The notes under the pieces are model-generated. The model was not told the DNA's origin. It saw only the letters and a list, made by a program, of their open reading frames with translations, and did no database searches. Below, in pieces: positions 54,515 to 64,000 of a DNA stretch of 64,000 bases. How positions within the stretch are numbered: the stretch's first letter is position 1; each line of letters opens with the position of its first letter. The position numbers and the translations under genes are program-made. The DNA lies in assembly GCA_026873275.1 (NCBI GenBank), contig JANTUC010000017.1:558001-622000 (forward strand). The letters run 5' to 3'. The stretch is from Pseudopithomyces maydicus (lineage: Eukaryota > Ascomycota > Dothideomycetes > Pleosporales > Didymosphaeriaceae).

Positions 54515-55519
54515 TCACTTTGACCTTTCCAGGCCGATCATGGCCTGCTCGGCGGCGTTTCCACCAAGCACGCCAGCCTTCTGGAGGATGCGGACTGTCT
54601 TCTGAACAACGGCATTGTCCACGCCTCGCACGTCCTGCGGGAAGCGCACCGTCTTCAACCATTCTCTTGCATCTTCTTCCGAGTAGTCCAACTTGGTGCT
54701 GATGTACTCAACGGCCTCTTCTTGGTTCTCTTCGAAGTGCTTGATGCCTTTGTTTATCTTCTGCAGCGCATCTTCCAGCTCATCCTTGAGCGCAGAATGC
54801 GTAGCCTGCTCTCCCTGCGACCAGTTTTTCGGATTCAGGAGGTCGTTCTTCGCGACAATCTTCCAAGAAGACCAAGGCGTGTAGATCTCGCCGATGCGCT
54901 TGATTTCGCCGTTATCGTAGTACCGCTTCGACGTGAAATGTTCCCACATGAAGAAATCGGCAGTTCCATTGTTCACACCCTCACGGAGGTTTGCAAAGGT
55001 ATTGAGCGGTTCGACAGGAAACGGCGGCCCGGAAGCTTGCGGATCCAACCAGCCTTGCTGGTCGGCCAGCACGAAGCTCATGACATAGCTGCCACTGCCA
55101 ATTCTCGACACTCCGACCTTCTTGCCCTTCAGATCCTGAATTCCTTGGAGTTCATCCCTGCGCGAACCCGTGGATATGGCCCAGCAGAGCGGTGTCTCCA
55201 CGTAGGTGCCCACGAGCCTGAAGCCTGCATCTTGCTGTGCCTCTTGTGCTTTTCCCAGCGCAGCTATCCAGCCTTCGGTAAGACCGACACCGACGTCGAT
55301 TTCGTCTGCCTGCAGAGCCGTGACCATGTGCCCTGTGCCCGAGGGGTACGGCAGCAGCCGTGCGTCGAGGCCGTAGTGTTTCTTCGCGAATTCGAGGGGA
55401 GTGGAGAAATGCTCGGGCACGAAGCCAATTCGCAGAGGCGCCATGGCTGAGTTTTGCGTGGAAAAGCTCCTGAACTGGCGAGAGATGGGCGCAATGGTCC
55501 GCAGACGGGCGGCCAACAT
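54515..55519 (-). CDS. periplasmic-binding-protein-like (Ca3427/PBP2 type) protein with a mitochondrial-type N-terminus
   Basis: Single exon, 334 aa. Residues about 26-334 have the two-lobed type II solute-binding fold seen in bacterial SsuA/NMT1-like proteins and in the fungal Ca3427-like group: LRIGFVPEHFSTPLEFAKKH, ALQADEIDVGVGLTEGWIAA, DLKGKKVGVSRIGSGSYVMS, NTFANLREGVNNGTADFFMWE. The first 25 residues (MLAARLRTIAPISRQFRSFS) are basic, hydroxylated and free of acidic residues, which is typical of a mitochondrial presequence. Initiation at the inner Met (55444, MAPLRIGF) would give a cytosolic form. Ligand unknown; related proteins bind pyrimidine precursors, sulfonates or small acids. The architecture suggests ancient bacterial origin, but the gene has been adapted to the fungus. 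Confidence 0.8.
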   Translation of the reverse strand: MLAARLRTIAPISRQFRSFSTQNSAMAPLRIGFVPEHFSTPLEFAKKHYGLDARLLPYPSGTGHMVTALQADEIDVGVGLTEGWIAALGKAQEAQQDAGFRLVGTYVETPLCWAISTGSRRDELQGIQDLKGKKVGVSRIGSGSYVMSFVLADQQGWLDPQASGPPFPVEPLNTFANLREGVNNGTADFFMWEHFTSKRYYDNGEIKRIGEIYTPWSSWKIVAKNDLLNPKNWSQGEQATHSALKDELEDALQKINKGIKHFEENQEEAVEYISTKLDYSEEDAREWLKTVRFPQDVRGVDNAVVQKTVRILQKAGVLGGNAAEQAMIGLERSK

Positions 55520-55823
55520 GGCTTCAGCGTGCGGGGGCGAGGGGTACCGGGCTAAGGGCTAGGGAGCAACCAAGCAAGACAATGCCTTGGGAACAAACGA
55601 TGGCCAGTAGAGTGCACGCCGAATGAACAATTGATATATGAATTCAACATCACATGCGACAGCTTCGTATCCGTGTTTCGTCTTTCGTCATCGCCCGTTC
55701 TGCGCTAAACTCGCCACAGTGTGGCGCTGGTCCCACTATCACCCCATGCTCGTCGTCTCTACTTGGGAACATATTTATAATTCGTGGTAGCTTAACATCA
55801 CGCTTCTATATTTGTATCTCGCC
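55520..55823. other. divergent promoter of the binding-protein-like gene and the flavin monooxygenase
   Basis: About 304 bp between two divergent start codons. Nothing specific recognised, but the short shared promoter makes co-regulation possible. Confidence 0.5.
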
Positions 55824-57384
55824 ATGGGATCCATAGACACGGGAATGAACACTTTGAGGGCACGCACCGTTGCCGTCATAGGAGCAGGGCCCTCGGGCCT
55901 TGTGGCTGCAAAGTGAGCCTACACTTACTTCAAGCCAAGGCTCTAAGCACACTGATAATGTTAGATACCTCCGAGCAGAGAAGGTCTTTGATAAATTAGT
56001 TCTCTTCGAACAGCGGGGTAGAAGTGGTGGAATATGGAACTACACCGGCGATCACAAAAACGAAGATCTATTTACCGTACCTCAAGTTGATCCGCGGGGC
56101 AAGAATCAAGACCCCAAATGGACTTTTTGCCAAAACACACTGCACGGTGCCAATCACGGCGATCAAAAAGAGCCTTCCTTTCTCTCACCCATCTATGACA
56201 GACTAGAAACAAACATCCCGCGCGGCTTGATGGGCTTCAAGGACCTCGACTGGCCACAAGATAGCCAACTGTTTCCCAAACACGAAACAGTATTAAAGTA
56301 TATCCAAGACTACGGTGCAGACGTCGAGAACTTTATTCGTTATGAAACCCAAGTACTCAACGTTGAACCCGTCTCCACCGAACCCCTGACACCTTGGAAA
56401 GTTTTGACACGGGATCTACGCTCCGATTCTCGCCACGAAGAACAATTCGATGCCGTAATTGTAGCAAACGGTCACTTTATTGTACCCTATATACCTGACA
56501 TCCCCGGCATACGGGACTGGAATGAAAAGTACCCACGTGTGATAACGCACGCAAAATACTACCGCAATCCGGAAGACTTCAAGGACAAGAAAGTAATAGT
56601 AGTAGGAAACTCAGCTTCCGGCTCGGATATATCCACCCAAATTGCGCAATACTCTTCGCACCCACTTCTCTGGTCCAGCAAATCAACTTCCATATTCAAG
56701 GTCGGCACCTCCTCCGTAAAACGCGAACTCCCTCCCATCGCAAAATTTCTTCCTGCGACCCGAGGTGTCGAATTTGAAGATGGAACCGTGGAAGACAATA
56801 TCGACGCTATTGTCTTCGCGACGAGCTACTTCTACGCCCTACCTTTCCTCGAGAACGTGAAGCCGAAATTAATTGAGGATGGCTCCCACGTGCAACACAC
56901 ATACCAACACCTTTTCTACACGCCCCATCCTACGCTCTCCTTTCTTGCCCTTCCACAGCGTGTCATACCCTTCCCTCTCTCGGAAGCGCAAGCGGCGGTT
57001 GTCTCCCGCGTGTATTCTGGTCGTCTCTCATTACCTCCCCTGTCTGTCATGCAGAGCTGGGAACGGGACGTAATCGAGGAGATGGGAAATGGGCGGAATT
57101 TTCATTTGCTCCCGTTTCCCAAAGACGGCAACTACATCAACGAGATGGCTCACTGGGCGCTGAGCGCAACGTCAAAGGATGGACTAGAAAACGACGGAAA
57201 GGGGAAGATTCCACCTATCTGGGGCGCGTGGGAGTTTTGGTGCCGTGAGAATTTCCCGCAGATACGAGCAGCATTTGGGGCGTTGGGAGAGAAACGCTTT
57301 GCGGTCAGGAGACTGGAGGAGGTAGGATTCAGCTACGAGGAGTATTTAAAGACGCAGGCTAAGGAGGAGGGAAAGATTATATAG
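55824..57384 (+). CDS. flavin-containing monooxygenase, two exons
   Basis: FAD- and NADPH-dependent enzyme that oxygenates nitrogen or sulfur (or acts as a Baeyer-Villiger oxidase). Exon 1 is 55824-55912 and exon 2 is 55965-57384; donor GTGAGC, acceptor GTTAG; phases close at 502 aa. The start MGSIDTGMNTLRART leads straight into the FAD Rossmann motif VAVIGAGPSGLVAAKYLRAE, which spans the splice site. The FMO-identifying region reads YPRVITHAKYYRNPEDFKD, without the usual Gly (FxGxxxHxxxF). The NADPH motif is VIVVGNSASGSDIS. ATG-type FATSYFYALPFL closes the core. No targeting signal. It is divergent from the binding-protein-like gene across 304 bp and convergent with the DUF3405 gene across about 150 bp. 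Confidence 0.9.
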
Positions 57385-57536
57385 AGAGGCGAATGACGAG
57401 ATCAATCATAGCGAAACAAGTGGGTGTCGGCCTTGAGCTGCCCGGGCAGACGATCAAAGAAACCTCAGCCAAATCCCTCAACACATGATCGCTGACTATC
57501 CATACACCCCTCCTTAGCATGGAAGCATCCCTGAGA

Positions 57537-60027
57537 TCAAACCTTCACCCTCTCCTTACCCATACCCTTCACCGGATGCAACAACATACCCGGCAAACAC
57601 ATCCTCCTCTCTCCCTTCTCCCCCTCTGCGCCCCTGCCCCCCTCCACCCTCTCCTCCTCCTCCCAACCCCCCTGAACAACCTCCCACCCCAGCCACCGCC
57701 TATACAACCTCCGCGGAAACTCACTCGCAAAATACCAACTCCACCCCCTAAAATTACTCTCCCTATCATGATTATACGGGCTATCCCCCTGCTCCGTCCA
57801 CGCCCCCTGCACGCTGTCCACCTCCCCACCCGTCACCGGATCCACCGTAGCCGCAGCATCGAAAATCGCCGACGCGTACCTAGAAGGCCAATGGCGATCT
57901 GTAAAGATGGGATGCGGTGCGTATACGGCTTTGAGACCGTGTTGCAGGGCGACGGTCGCGGGCCACATTTCAGCTTGCATGCTGCGACCTGCTCGATTCT
58001 CGACGTGCATGGCAAGCAGCAGTTTCCTAGAGAAGCGCGCAACGGTATTGATGAAGACGCGGCGGTCGAGGTGGGCGAAGGCGGGGTGGGTGAAGGCTTG
58101 CGCCACGGGGTCCTCAGGAGTGAAGAGGGGCCGGGTGCGCGGGATGTAGTTCCATATTTTGTCTTTGTAGGACCAGGTTGTGTTACGCGGATCCCAGATG
58201 GGGAGGAGGGTAATGAGGTCTGCGGGTTCGCCCTGACCCCATTGGAAGGCGTCGGATTCGAAGGAGGTTGGGGGTGGAGGGCCGAGGGGGTTTTGGGGTG
58301 GGATGGCGTCTTCCCAGGGGCGAGGTCCCCAGACTGGTGGGGGTATGAGGGAGTGAGTGGAAGCATTTTGAACGGCGGCGTGCGTGTCTTCGATGAATTG
58401 AGCGTAGGAGTGGTGTACCGATGGTAGGTAGAAGCGCTTGTTGCGCTCCCAGAGAAGCTTTCTAGGCTGGCGAGCTGAGAAATTGCTGATTGTTTCTAAG
58501 AAGTGGTAGTGATGACCCGTGTATCTTGCGTCGGTTTCCCAATTCCATATATAATCAAAATGTGGGTGCATGAGTGAGAACCACTGCAGACACATGAACT
58601 GTTGCCAATATACTTGCCAGTCGCCGATTTCAGGATACCAGGAGGAGAACATCGCTTCGTTCCACAGAACAGCTATGGATCGAAGTTCTTGAGGAACGTT
58701 TCGGTCTAACACTTCCTTATAAAGCGTCGTGTTGCTGAATAAATCTGGAGCAGAGTCTTTCACATGCACTAGAAGAAAAACCTCGTACTCTCCGCCAGAA
58801 TGTAGTGAGACATCTAAGATCATGGCTCTGATTGCCATGATATCGTTCTCTTCATATGTGTAGCCAGTCCAGGATCGAATCAGAATCGCTGTACGAGGAT
58901 GGAATTTCTTTCTTTTCTCGCCATCATCGCCATTCATTTCTTTCGCGACATCTGCACCCTCCATCAAGGCAGCATTGATAACCGAATCATCCGGCATCCT
59001 TGTATCTCTACTCTTTCTAGTTGCAAGCCTCGCTCTAGAATGGTATCTTGCCTTGTTTCTCCGTAGACAGTCATCCTGAAGTCTCCCCCACGATACGTCT
59101 TTCCACTCTGGTACCATCTTTGGAGCTTCCCAATGCAAGATGTTCTCCGGTTTTTCTCCATCCAGGCGCATTACCGTACCGTATCGGGAGTACCGGTCAA
59201 AGCAAACATTATCGTCTAGACCTAAAACATTGTACCCACCTGCAAATACTTTGGGGAAGTTGCTAGGCAGTCCGTGGTATGCCCTTACCTGGTCGTCTTC
59301 GCTGACATTCAAAGAAACGCCACGTGGACCCTCACACGCTACGTATTCACCTTCCCATTCCTTCTTCCACTGTTCGGAGTTGTATTTTGGGAATGGCGTA
59401 TACACCGTAGGTTGTGTGGCAGTCTTGGGACCCAATCTATGGTGCCCTGACGTGTAGAATCGGTAATCACTTGCCATTCTTTCAGATAATATTCTCCTTG
59501 AGGTAGCATTAAACTCACTGATCGAACTCCTCCCACCGATTCGGATCATACTTTCGATCGACGTAGTCCTCGTACGGTGGCCAGTGGCCCTGTCGATTTG
59601 GCCGACTCCAGTCCAGCATTCCTTCCATGTAGGTTTTTGAGTCTTGTAACTGCGTATTATCGTGGTCGAGCTTGCTACTTTTCTTTTGGATTGCGTCCCA
59701 CGGCAATTGATGTGCCGTTTCCATCATTTTCTTACCTTTCTTTGTAGCTTCCTTGTCTGGTTTCTCAAGCTGAAACCCTCCCCTTCCGATTTTTTGGTCC
59801 TCGTTCCTAGCGATGGAAGACAGGGTAGAAGTAGGAGTAGGGATATCTACAATAACACGTGCTTCTGCTGTAGCAAGGGGTGAGTCCTGCTTTGTTGCCA
59901 GAAATGGGAGTTTTTGGTGAATTTTGATGTATGTGGGTAACAGGGGAGTGTGACGCCATATTACCACAATGAACAGTGCTCCTATGAAAGAAAAGAGTAG
60001 CGATTTTTTCCATAGCCGGGTGATCAT
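57537..60027 (-). CDS. DUF3405 family type II membrane protein, two exons
   Basis: Exon 1 is 60027-59519 and exon 2 is 59478-57537; donor GTGAGT, acceptor CTGAAAG; phases close at 816 aa. The N-terminus MITRLWKKSLLFSFIGALFI has a short basic cytosolic end and one membrane segment (about residues 9-24), suggesting a Golgi or ER type II protein. A Lys/Ser-rich stem follows. The luminal part carries DUF3405 features: RTAILIRSWTGYTYEENDIM, EYEVFLLVHVKDS, LWNEAMFSSWYPEI, HFDYIWNWETDARYTGHHYH and AEMWPATVALQHGLKAVYAP. DUF3405 proteins are fungal and thought to be glycosyltransferase-like because of the D-x-D-like WETDAR segment; activity is unproven. The C-terminus is Glu/Gly-rich. Confidence 0.88.
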
Positions 60028-60698
60028 AGTTTCTAGCAGATTGGGGAAGTGTTTTTACTACGATATGACACAGATTGACAAAGAGGAGATCAATTTAGAA
60101 TTTGAACGCCGCTAATGCTTGCAGGTCTTTTTCATCAATTGTTAGAAGATTAGCGAAGTACTCAAAGCTGAGTGGGAGCTGCAAGGACGTATTAAGTGAT
60201 CACTTGCTTTGCTAAATTCTTGTACGTTCGGATTCGCGCCTATAGTGGTTCACTCGGGTGTGACGGGCAAGGAATTGCCCTGAAAAACTTGCGACATGTA
60301 TATTACACATTCTTAGCACTGTTACAAGGCTACCTGGGACATCAATTCTATTCAAGCAATAATTCAAAATTCAGCAAGGTTTTGAAAGAAAATCTTTGAT
60401 CACACCGTTTCTGTTTCGCTCAAGATTTTTCGGCATGGATTGAACAGGGAGCTTCGTCTACAGTGTCAAAGCCCATTCCCATCTCATTATTCGTACTCGT
60501 GAATACTTCATGACTATGCTTAGTCTAATGCTACATCTTAATGAACGCAGGATGGACATCGAAGGCCAATTCGAGTGCCGACATAATGTAGTACCCACTA
60601 AAGGGTGTCACAGGTGCTCTAATTTGGAGGACCCATCCACAACGTGTTCCATTCCGGTCAATGCTCACACGGACGGACACCATCACATCTGTACGCAC
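60028..60698. other. intergenic
   Basis: About 670 bp, AT-rich, holding the DUF3405 promoter and the 3' end of the UBX gene. No gene recognised. Confidence 0.5.
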
Positions 60699-62056
60699 TT
60701 AGGTCCATTTCTGCACCACCACGCCGCCGCGCTTGAATTCAGGCAAGTCCCCTAATGCCTGGCTCTTGTCTGAAAGCTCCTTGCTGGGGAAAGTCGTCAT
60801 CAGAGCATATGCACGTTGGGTGGGGCTCGAGGCATTCACAAAGTCGTACACATGACCGATGGTGTGTGTTGTGTTGAAGCGTGCGGGAAGACGGCTACCG
60901 TCGGCGAGACGAATCTGAAGGGAAACCACAGGTGCGTTGGGGTCGACCTCGACCTGAGGTGCAGCTGGCGCAGGAACTGCAGTGGAGGTCGAGGAGGATT
61001 GAGCTGCGGGCGGCTGGGACAGACCACTTGGGCCGGGTGTGGGACTACCGAGACGCTGACCAGAGCCCGAGAAAGGAACATACTTCTTTTTGGGCTTGAC
61101 GTAGTCCTCGTCCTTGTGCGGGTGCACTTCAACGTCTACCTCTTGTCCCTGCTCGACGTTGAGAATGTGAAGCGGGGCGTGTCCGGTGTTGATCATCTCC
61201 AAGGTACGGGCATTTGCAGGATCGTCATAGCGGTAAAGATCACCGTCGTCGACAGAAAAGCCATCTCGCCACAAGTGTAGCTCACGGTGCGCGCGAGGAA
61301 GGAGCGGCGGTGCATCGGCCTGACTACCTGGGATGGTGCGCGAGGGTGTATCGTCACCGCCCAACGTCATGCCGGTGCCGTGGAAGTGCGAGGGAGGTGC
61401 TTCGTCATCGCCACCTGGTCGGGGAGCATTTCTGCAACTGTCAGATGGGCACTCGATGGTGTGGGATGCAAACTCACTGTCGAGCGCGTTTAAGGATGTT
61501 ATTGATATGATCGCGGGGGTTTGACTGGTTGGGGTTCTGCACAGCAAGGCCAGACTTCTCGCCGCCAGTGAAGAAGTCGTGGTTCTTGTCATCGCCGTCC
61601 GAGTCGTCGCCATCGTGAGCATGGCCGTGTCCGCCACCTGATGAAGACTGCAGATCGCCCAGCGTCCTCAACCCCCGCTGCGGCTGCCTACGCGCTGCGG
61701 GCTGCTGGGACGAGCTTGAGGACGAGGCAGTGGGCGGAACGTATGCGCCTCCAAGCGTGCGACCGCCACCAGGCTGCTGCTGCTGCTGGTCAGGCGTCTG
61801 GTTCTCGTTGTCGTCGGCCATGTCGGCTGCAGATGTGGCTGGATCGTCCTGTGATTGAGCGTCGTCGAAGAAGAGAGCTCCGGCTTGCTCGAGGTTCCAG
61901 TTGGCGGCTTGGAGATACTGTTCTGCCTGGGAGGTGTGTTAGTAAGAGGAGTGAGAGCTTCCACGGAGTTCGACATGCCTCTGCCGGAGCTAGGCCCGTC
62001 AGGTTGGCGAGCGACGCGATGAGCTCGTCGTGGTTGGCGGGCGGTGCTGCAGACAT
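60699..62056 (-). CDS. SHP1: p47/Shp1-type UBX protein (Cdc48 cofactor), three exons with a GC-AG intron
   Basis: Adaptor of the AAA ATPase Cdc48/p97 in ubiquitin-dependent membrane fusion and protein turnover. Exons 62056-61979, 61926-61478 and 61431-60699 close in phase at 419 aa. Intron 1 (52 nt) begins GCATGT after GAG and ends CTAACACACCTCCCAG. It is a GC-AG intron, since no GT donor gives an open frame joining LAPAE to AEQYLQAANWNLEQA. Domains: UBA (about 5-50, DELIASLANLTGLAPAEAEQ), a disordered Gln/Ser/Gly/Asp linker with RTLGGAYVPP and RTLGDLQSSS, SEP (about 195-285, ELHLWRDGFSVDDGDLYRYD), and UBX at the C-terminus (about 335-419, SLQIRLADGSRLPARFNTTH, TTFPSKELSD). The stretch between SEP and UBX has the conserved KKKYVPFSGSGQRLGSPTP. 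Divergent from MIM1. Confidence 0.92.
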
Positions 62057-62818
62057 GCTGTAGCGGTAAGTTTGTGTGGAGTGGACTGCCTGTGGCGGGC
62101 GTTGGGCGTCACAATGTTGGCTCGCGGGTGCCTTCGGTTTGGTGGGGTCGGCCGTGGGAACGGTACCTGGGGAGCAGCTCTCCGGGCGGCGGCGCTGACG
62201 TCGTGGTCCCTGCACACAGACAATGTCTCACTCCCACAACGCCATCCGAGGGGATGCATTGCATCTAATCTGGATACTATCTAGATAGCTCGAACTAGGT
62301 GCTGGAACCAGGAGCTGTGCCCGTCCAGCATCCGGCTCTACATTCTCTCTCCAAGGCAGCGCCGTAAACCGTAAGCGCCTCGCCATGAGTGATGCAGTAG
62401 TGTCATTCAGCAGCTGTGTACCGTGCTCATGTTACCTATAACAAGAAATCGTAATAAATACAGGATTGCTCTCTGCATGTGCACCTTGCTGCTCAAAAGT
62501 GAACCCTCCCTGCTCCCATCTCGTCTCTACACTTTGCGGGGATACGCGCCAAAGCTCCGATCTTGGCGCGTCTTGCTCGCAGAGCCTCATTCACCCAGAG
62601 CGAACCTCCAACCTCGGGCCCTGCTCTGCCGTCCCCAACAAACCCTCCGGAACGTGTCCAGCATCCCGATCATATCCATTCCACTCATTCGCACCATCGC
62701 ACCGGGAACCCGCGCCTCCGTCGACCCGGCACCCTCGACGCGGAAGACCGCACCGCCCCCCGTAGGACCCGCGGGCCATCCAATCCACCCCACCCGCCCA
62801 TTGCATATCGCGCCCACC
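62057..62818. other. divergent promoter region of SHP1 and MIM1
   Basis: About 760 bp between the two divergent starts. The MIM1 frame is open upstream to 62423, but that extension has no family similarity and looks compositional. No specific sites recognised. Confidence 0.5.
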
Positions 62819-63307
62819 ATGGCTACAGATGCCCATCCCCAGAACTTGTCCGAATCAGGCATCACCATTCCGTCTGATAGCGAGAACTACGACGCGAACA
62901 ACGAGCTCTCTCCTTCGCCGCCCTCGTCTTCCTCGACACCTCTAATACTGTACAAACCCCCACGCTCTGGGGACTGATAAGAGGCGCTGCCATCAACCTG
63001 CTTCTCCCCTTCGTCAATGGATTGATGTTGGGTTTTGGCGAGCTGGTTGCCAATGAAGTTGCTTTCCGGTTTGGCTGGTCTGGAACCAAGGTACGATTGA
63101 ATACACTGGACCCCAGTGCACGAGGACACCATTCCTCATGCGCCGTCCGTAAACTTGTGCTTCTCGTACTGACACGCTGTTTAGATATTCCCGACCCATC
63201 GCTCTAGCACCCGCCGCGTAGGCCCCGGCGTAGAGATGCGTGCCGACCCCGTCGAGCGGAGGCGGAGAAGCGGAGAGGAGCTGGACATGTACACGGCGCT
63301 GGAGTAA
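62819..63307 (+). CDS. MIM1: mitochondrial import protein MIM1/TOM13, two exons, one frame break
   Basis: Small outer-membrane protein that promotes insertion of alpha-helical and signal-anchored proteins and assembly of the TOM complex. Exon 1 is 62819-63090 and exon 2 is 63185-63307; donor GTACGA, branch CTGAC, acceptor GTTTAG, phase 0. The N-terminal half is acidic and Ser-rich. The hallmark segment is LWGLIRGAAINLLLPFVNGL followed by MLGFGELVANEVAFRFGWSG, with a single membrane helix carrying Gly motifs. The C-terminus is basic (IFPTHRSSTRRVGPG). The frame breaks at the C run 62957-62961: KPP in one frame continues as TLWGLIRG in another, and one additional C would join them and give 131 aa with phases closed. 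Without correction the ORF stops at 62977 before the membrane segment. The start ATG lies in CACCATGG context. Confidence 0.85.
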
Positions 63308-63780
63308 GGAACTTGAAAAGAAACGTTCCACATCATTGTCATCTTACAAAGCGTGAACTCTGAGGATCGCATCCTAAAAAAATAAGCTATTGCGGCTGTC
63401 TCTGTACATAGATCCCCATTGTCCAACAACGCACACTGAGCATTTGATTTCAGTCAAGCAGATTAGTATGACTTGTTCTCGAAACTGTAGAGCATTCAAC
63501 CCAAAATTTCAAAACAAGAACACTTTCTAGAACGGATGGTGATGCGATTAGTACTGGATGCAATAGGACGCCAGAGCCATTGGTATGTGCAGCGGATGAT
63601 ATAGTACAGAGAAGTTGGACGCCTGCAGCGCAATGCCCCTCCTTTTCCTTCTGAGCCTACTTGCTCCCCATATAGTAACACAACAGATCGAATCGTCCCC
63701 CACTTTATCATACACATCTTCGATGGTCCAAAACCCATCCGCCATCGCCCCCGTCTTTGGAAGCTTCTAAACATGGCCGT
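63308..63780. other. convergent intergenic region
   Basis: About 470 bp between the MIM1 stop and the stop of the minus-strand gene at the right edge; two 3' ends. Nothing else recognised. Confidence 0.5.
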
Positions 63781-63999
63781 TTAGCCCCTCAGAGCCCTCT
63801 TCTTCTCTTCCTCGTACTTGTGCAGTTCCCTCTTCTGTCGATCCTGTGCATTCTGCCTCTTCTTTACCTCGGGATCTCGCGGGTCTTGCCACTTTGAAAC
63901 CTTCTCCCCCAGCATCTTAGGCACGCTCCTGATTCCCTTGATCTGGTCCCACGCACTCTTGGGCTTCTCGTCCTTGACTTCCTTATCCGCTGCACGTGC
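63781..63999 (-). CDS. C-terminal 72 residues of a charged protein (5' partial)
   Basis: A minus-strand frame is open from the right edge to TAA at 63783-63781, without an ATG start in the window. It encodes a helical, strongly charged C-terminus: SAWDQIKGIRSVPKMLGEKV, then SKWQDPRDPEVKKRQNAQDR and a final KKRALRG. Codon quality and the coherent amphipathic pattern make it a likely coding end. No family recognised; the remainder lies beyond the window. Confidence 0.6.
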   Translation of the reverse strand, partial: ARAADKEVKDEKPKSAWDQIKGIRSVPKMLGEKVSKWQDPRDPEVKKRQNAQDRQKRELHKYEEEKKRALRG

Positions 64000-64000
64000 C

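Noticed and set aside
1..64000. RIP-mutated repeats or transposon remnants
   Set aside because: No AT-rich islands with dense TpA bias, terminal inverted repeats, long terminal repeats or transposase/reverse-transcriptase motifs were seen. The single TpA-type stop in the epoxide hydrolase relic is not enough.
1..64000. CRISPR array, prophage or bacterial operon
   Set aside because: Spliced introns throughout and eukaryotic gene families rule out a prokaryotic context; the short tandem repeats present are coding or minisatellite sequence.

Overview
The window reads as a gene-dense stretch of a filamentous ascomycete genome (Pezizomycotina, most likely a Dothideomycete; that placement is inference). 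The reasons are compact genes on both strands, introns of about 46-60 nt with CTAAC/CTGAC-type branch points, and typically fungal families: Zn2Cys6 regulator, CipC, MIM1, DUF3405, PPX1 and SurE-like acid phosphatase. There are no operons, CRISPR arrays or recognisable transposons, and I found no convincing tRNA.

Layout. 1-0.5 kb: 3' end of an RG-rich protein gene. 1.5-4.4 kb: AT-hook protein (-). 5.4-6.4 kb: CFD1 Fe-S scaffold ATPase (-). 6.9-8.6 kb: S-adenosylmethionine decarboxylase SPE2 (-). 10.6-12.2 kb: decayed epoxide hydrolase (-). 13.6-16.5 kb: HID1 (-), divergent from the TFIIH helicase XPB/SSL2 (+, 17.1-19.5 kb). 21.6-24.2 kb: Zn2Cys6 factor (+). 25.9-27.1 kb: J-domain protein (+). 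27.7-28.2 kb: small orphan (+). 28.4-29.5 kb: PAF-acetylhydrolase-like secreted esterase (-). 29.9-30.4 kb: CipC (-). 31.3-32.1 kb: esterase-fold pseudoenzyme (+). 32.3-34.9 kb: secreted, probably GPI-anchored protein (-). 35.6-37.0 kb: exopolyphosphatase PPX1 (+). 38.6-44.0 kb: very large fungal protein (+). 45.1-46.1 kb: heme-thiolate peroxidase (+). 47.4-51.2 kb: adenylation-thiolation-condensation synthetase (+). 51.9-52.5 kb: orphan with a minisatellite (+). 52.8-53.7 kb: SurE-like phosphatase (-). 54.5-55.5 kb: periplasmic-binding-protein-like protein (-). 55.8-57.4 kb: flavin monooxygenase (+). 57.5-60.0 kb: DUF3405 protein (-). 60.7-62.1 kb: p47/Shp1 UBX protein (-), divergent from MIM1 (+, 62.8-63.3 kb). 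63.8 kb to the end: C-terminus of another gene (-).

Most genes are housekeeping. The accessory part is 45-60 kb, where an unspecific-peroxygenase-like enzyme, an A-T-C synthetase and a flavin monooxygenase lie within about 12 kb. This could be a small specialised-metabolism locus, but unrelated genes lie between them.

A window-wide observation matters for every gene model: five conserved genes (CFD1, the Zn2Cys6 factor, the large protein twice, the A-T-C synthetase and MIM1) each break frame by one base in or beside a short homopolymer, and family similarity continues in the next frame. In the four genes with introns, correcting the single bases makes exon phases close exactly. Since CFD1 is essential and MIM1 is important in yeast, residual sequencing indels are the simplest explanation. 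In-frame stops in the epoxide hydrolase and the PAF-acetylhydrolase-like gene are substitutions and may be real. Two genes use the same rare GC-AG donor, GAG|GCATGT. Two enzyme-fold proteins have lost their catalytic residues.
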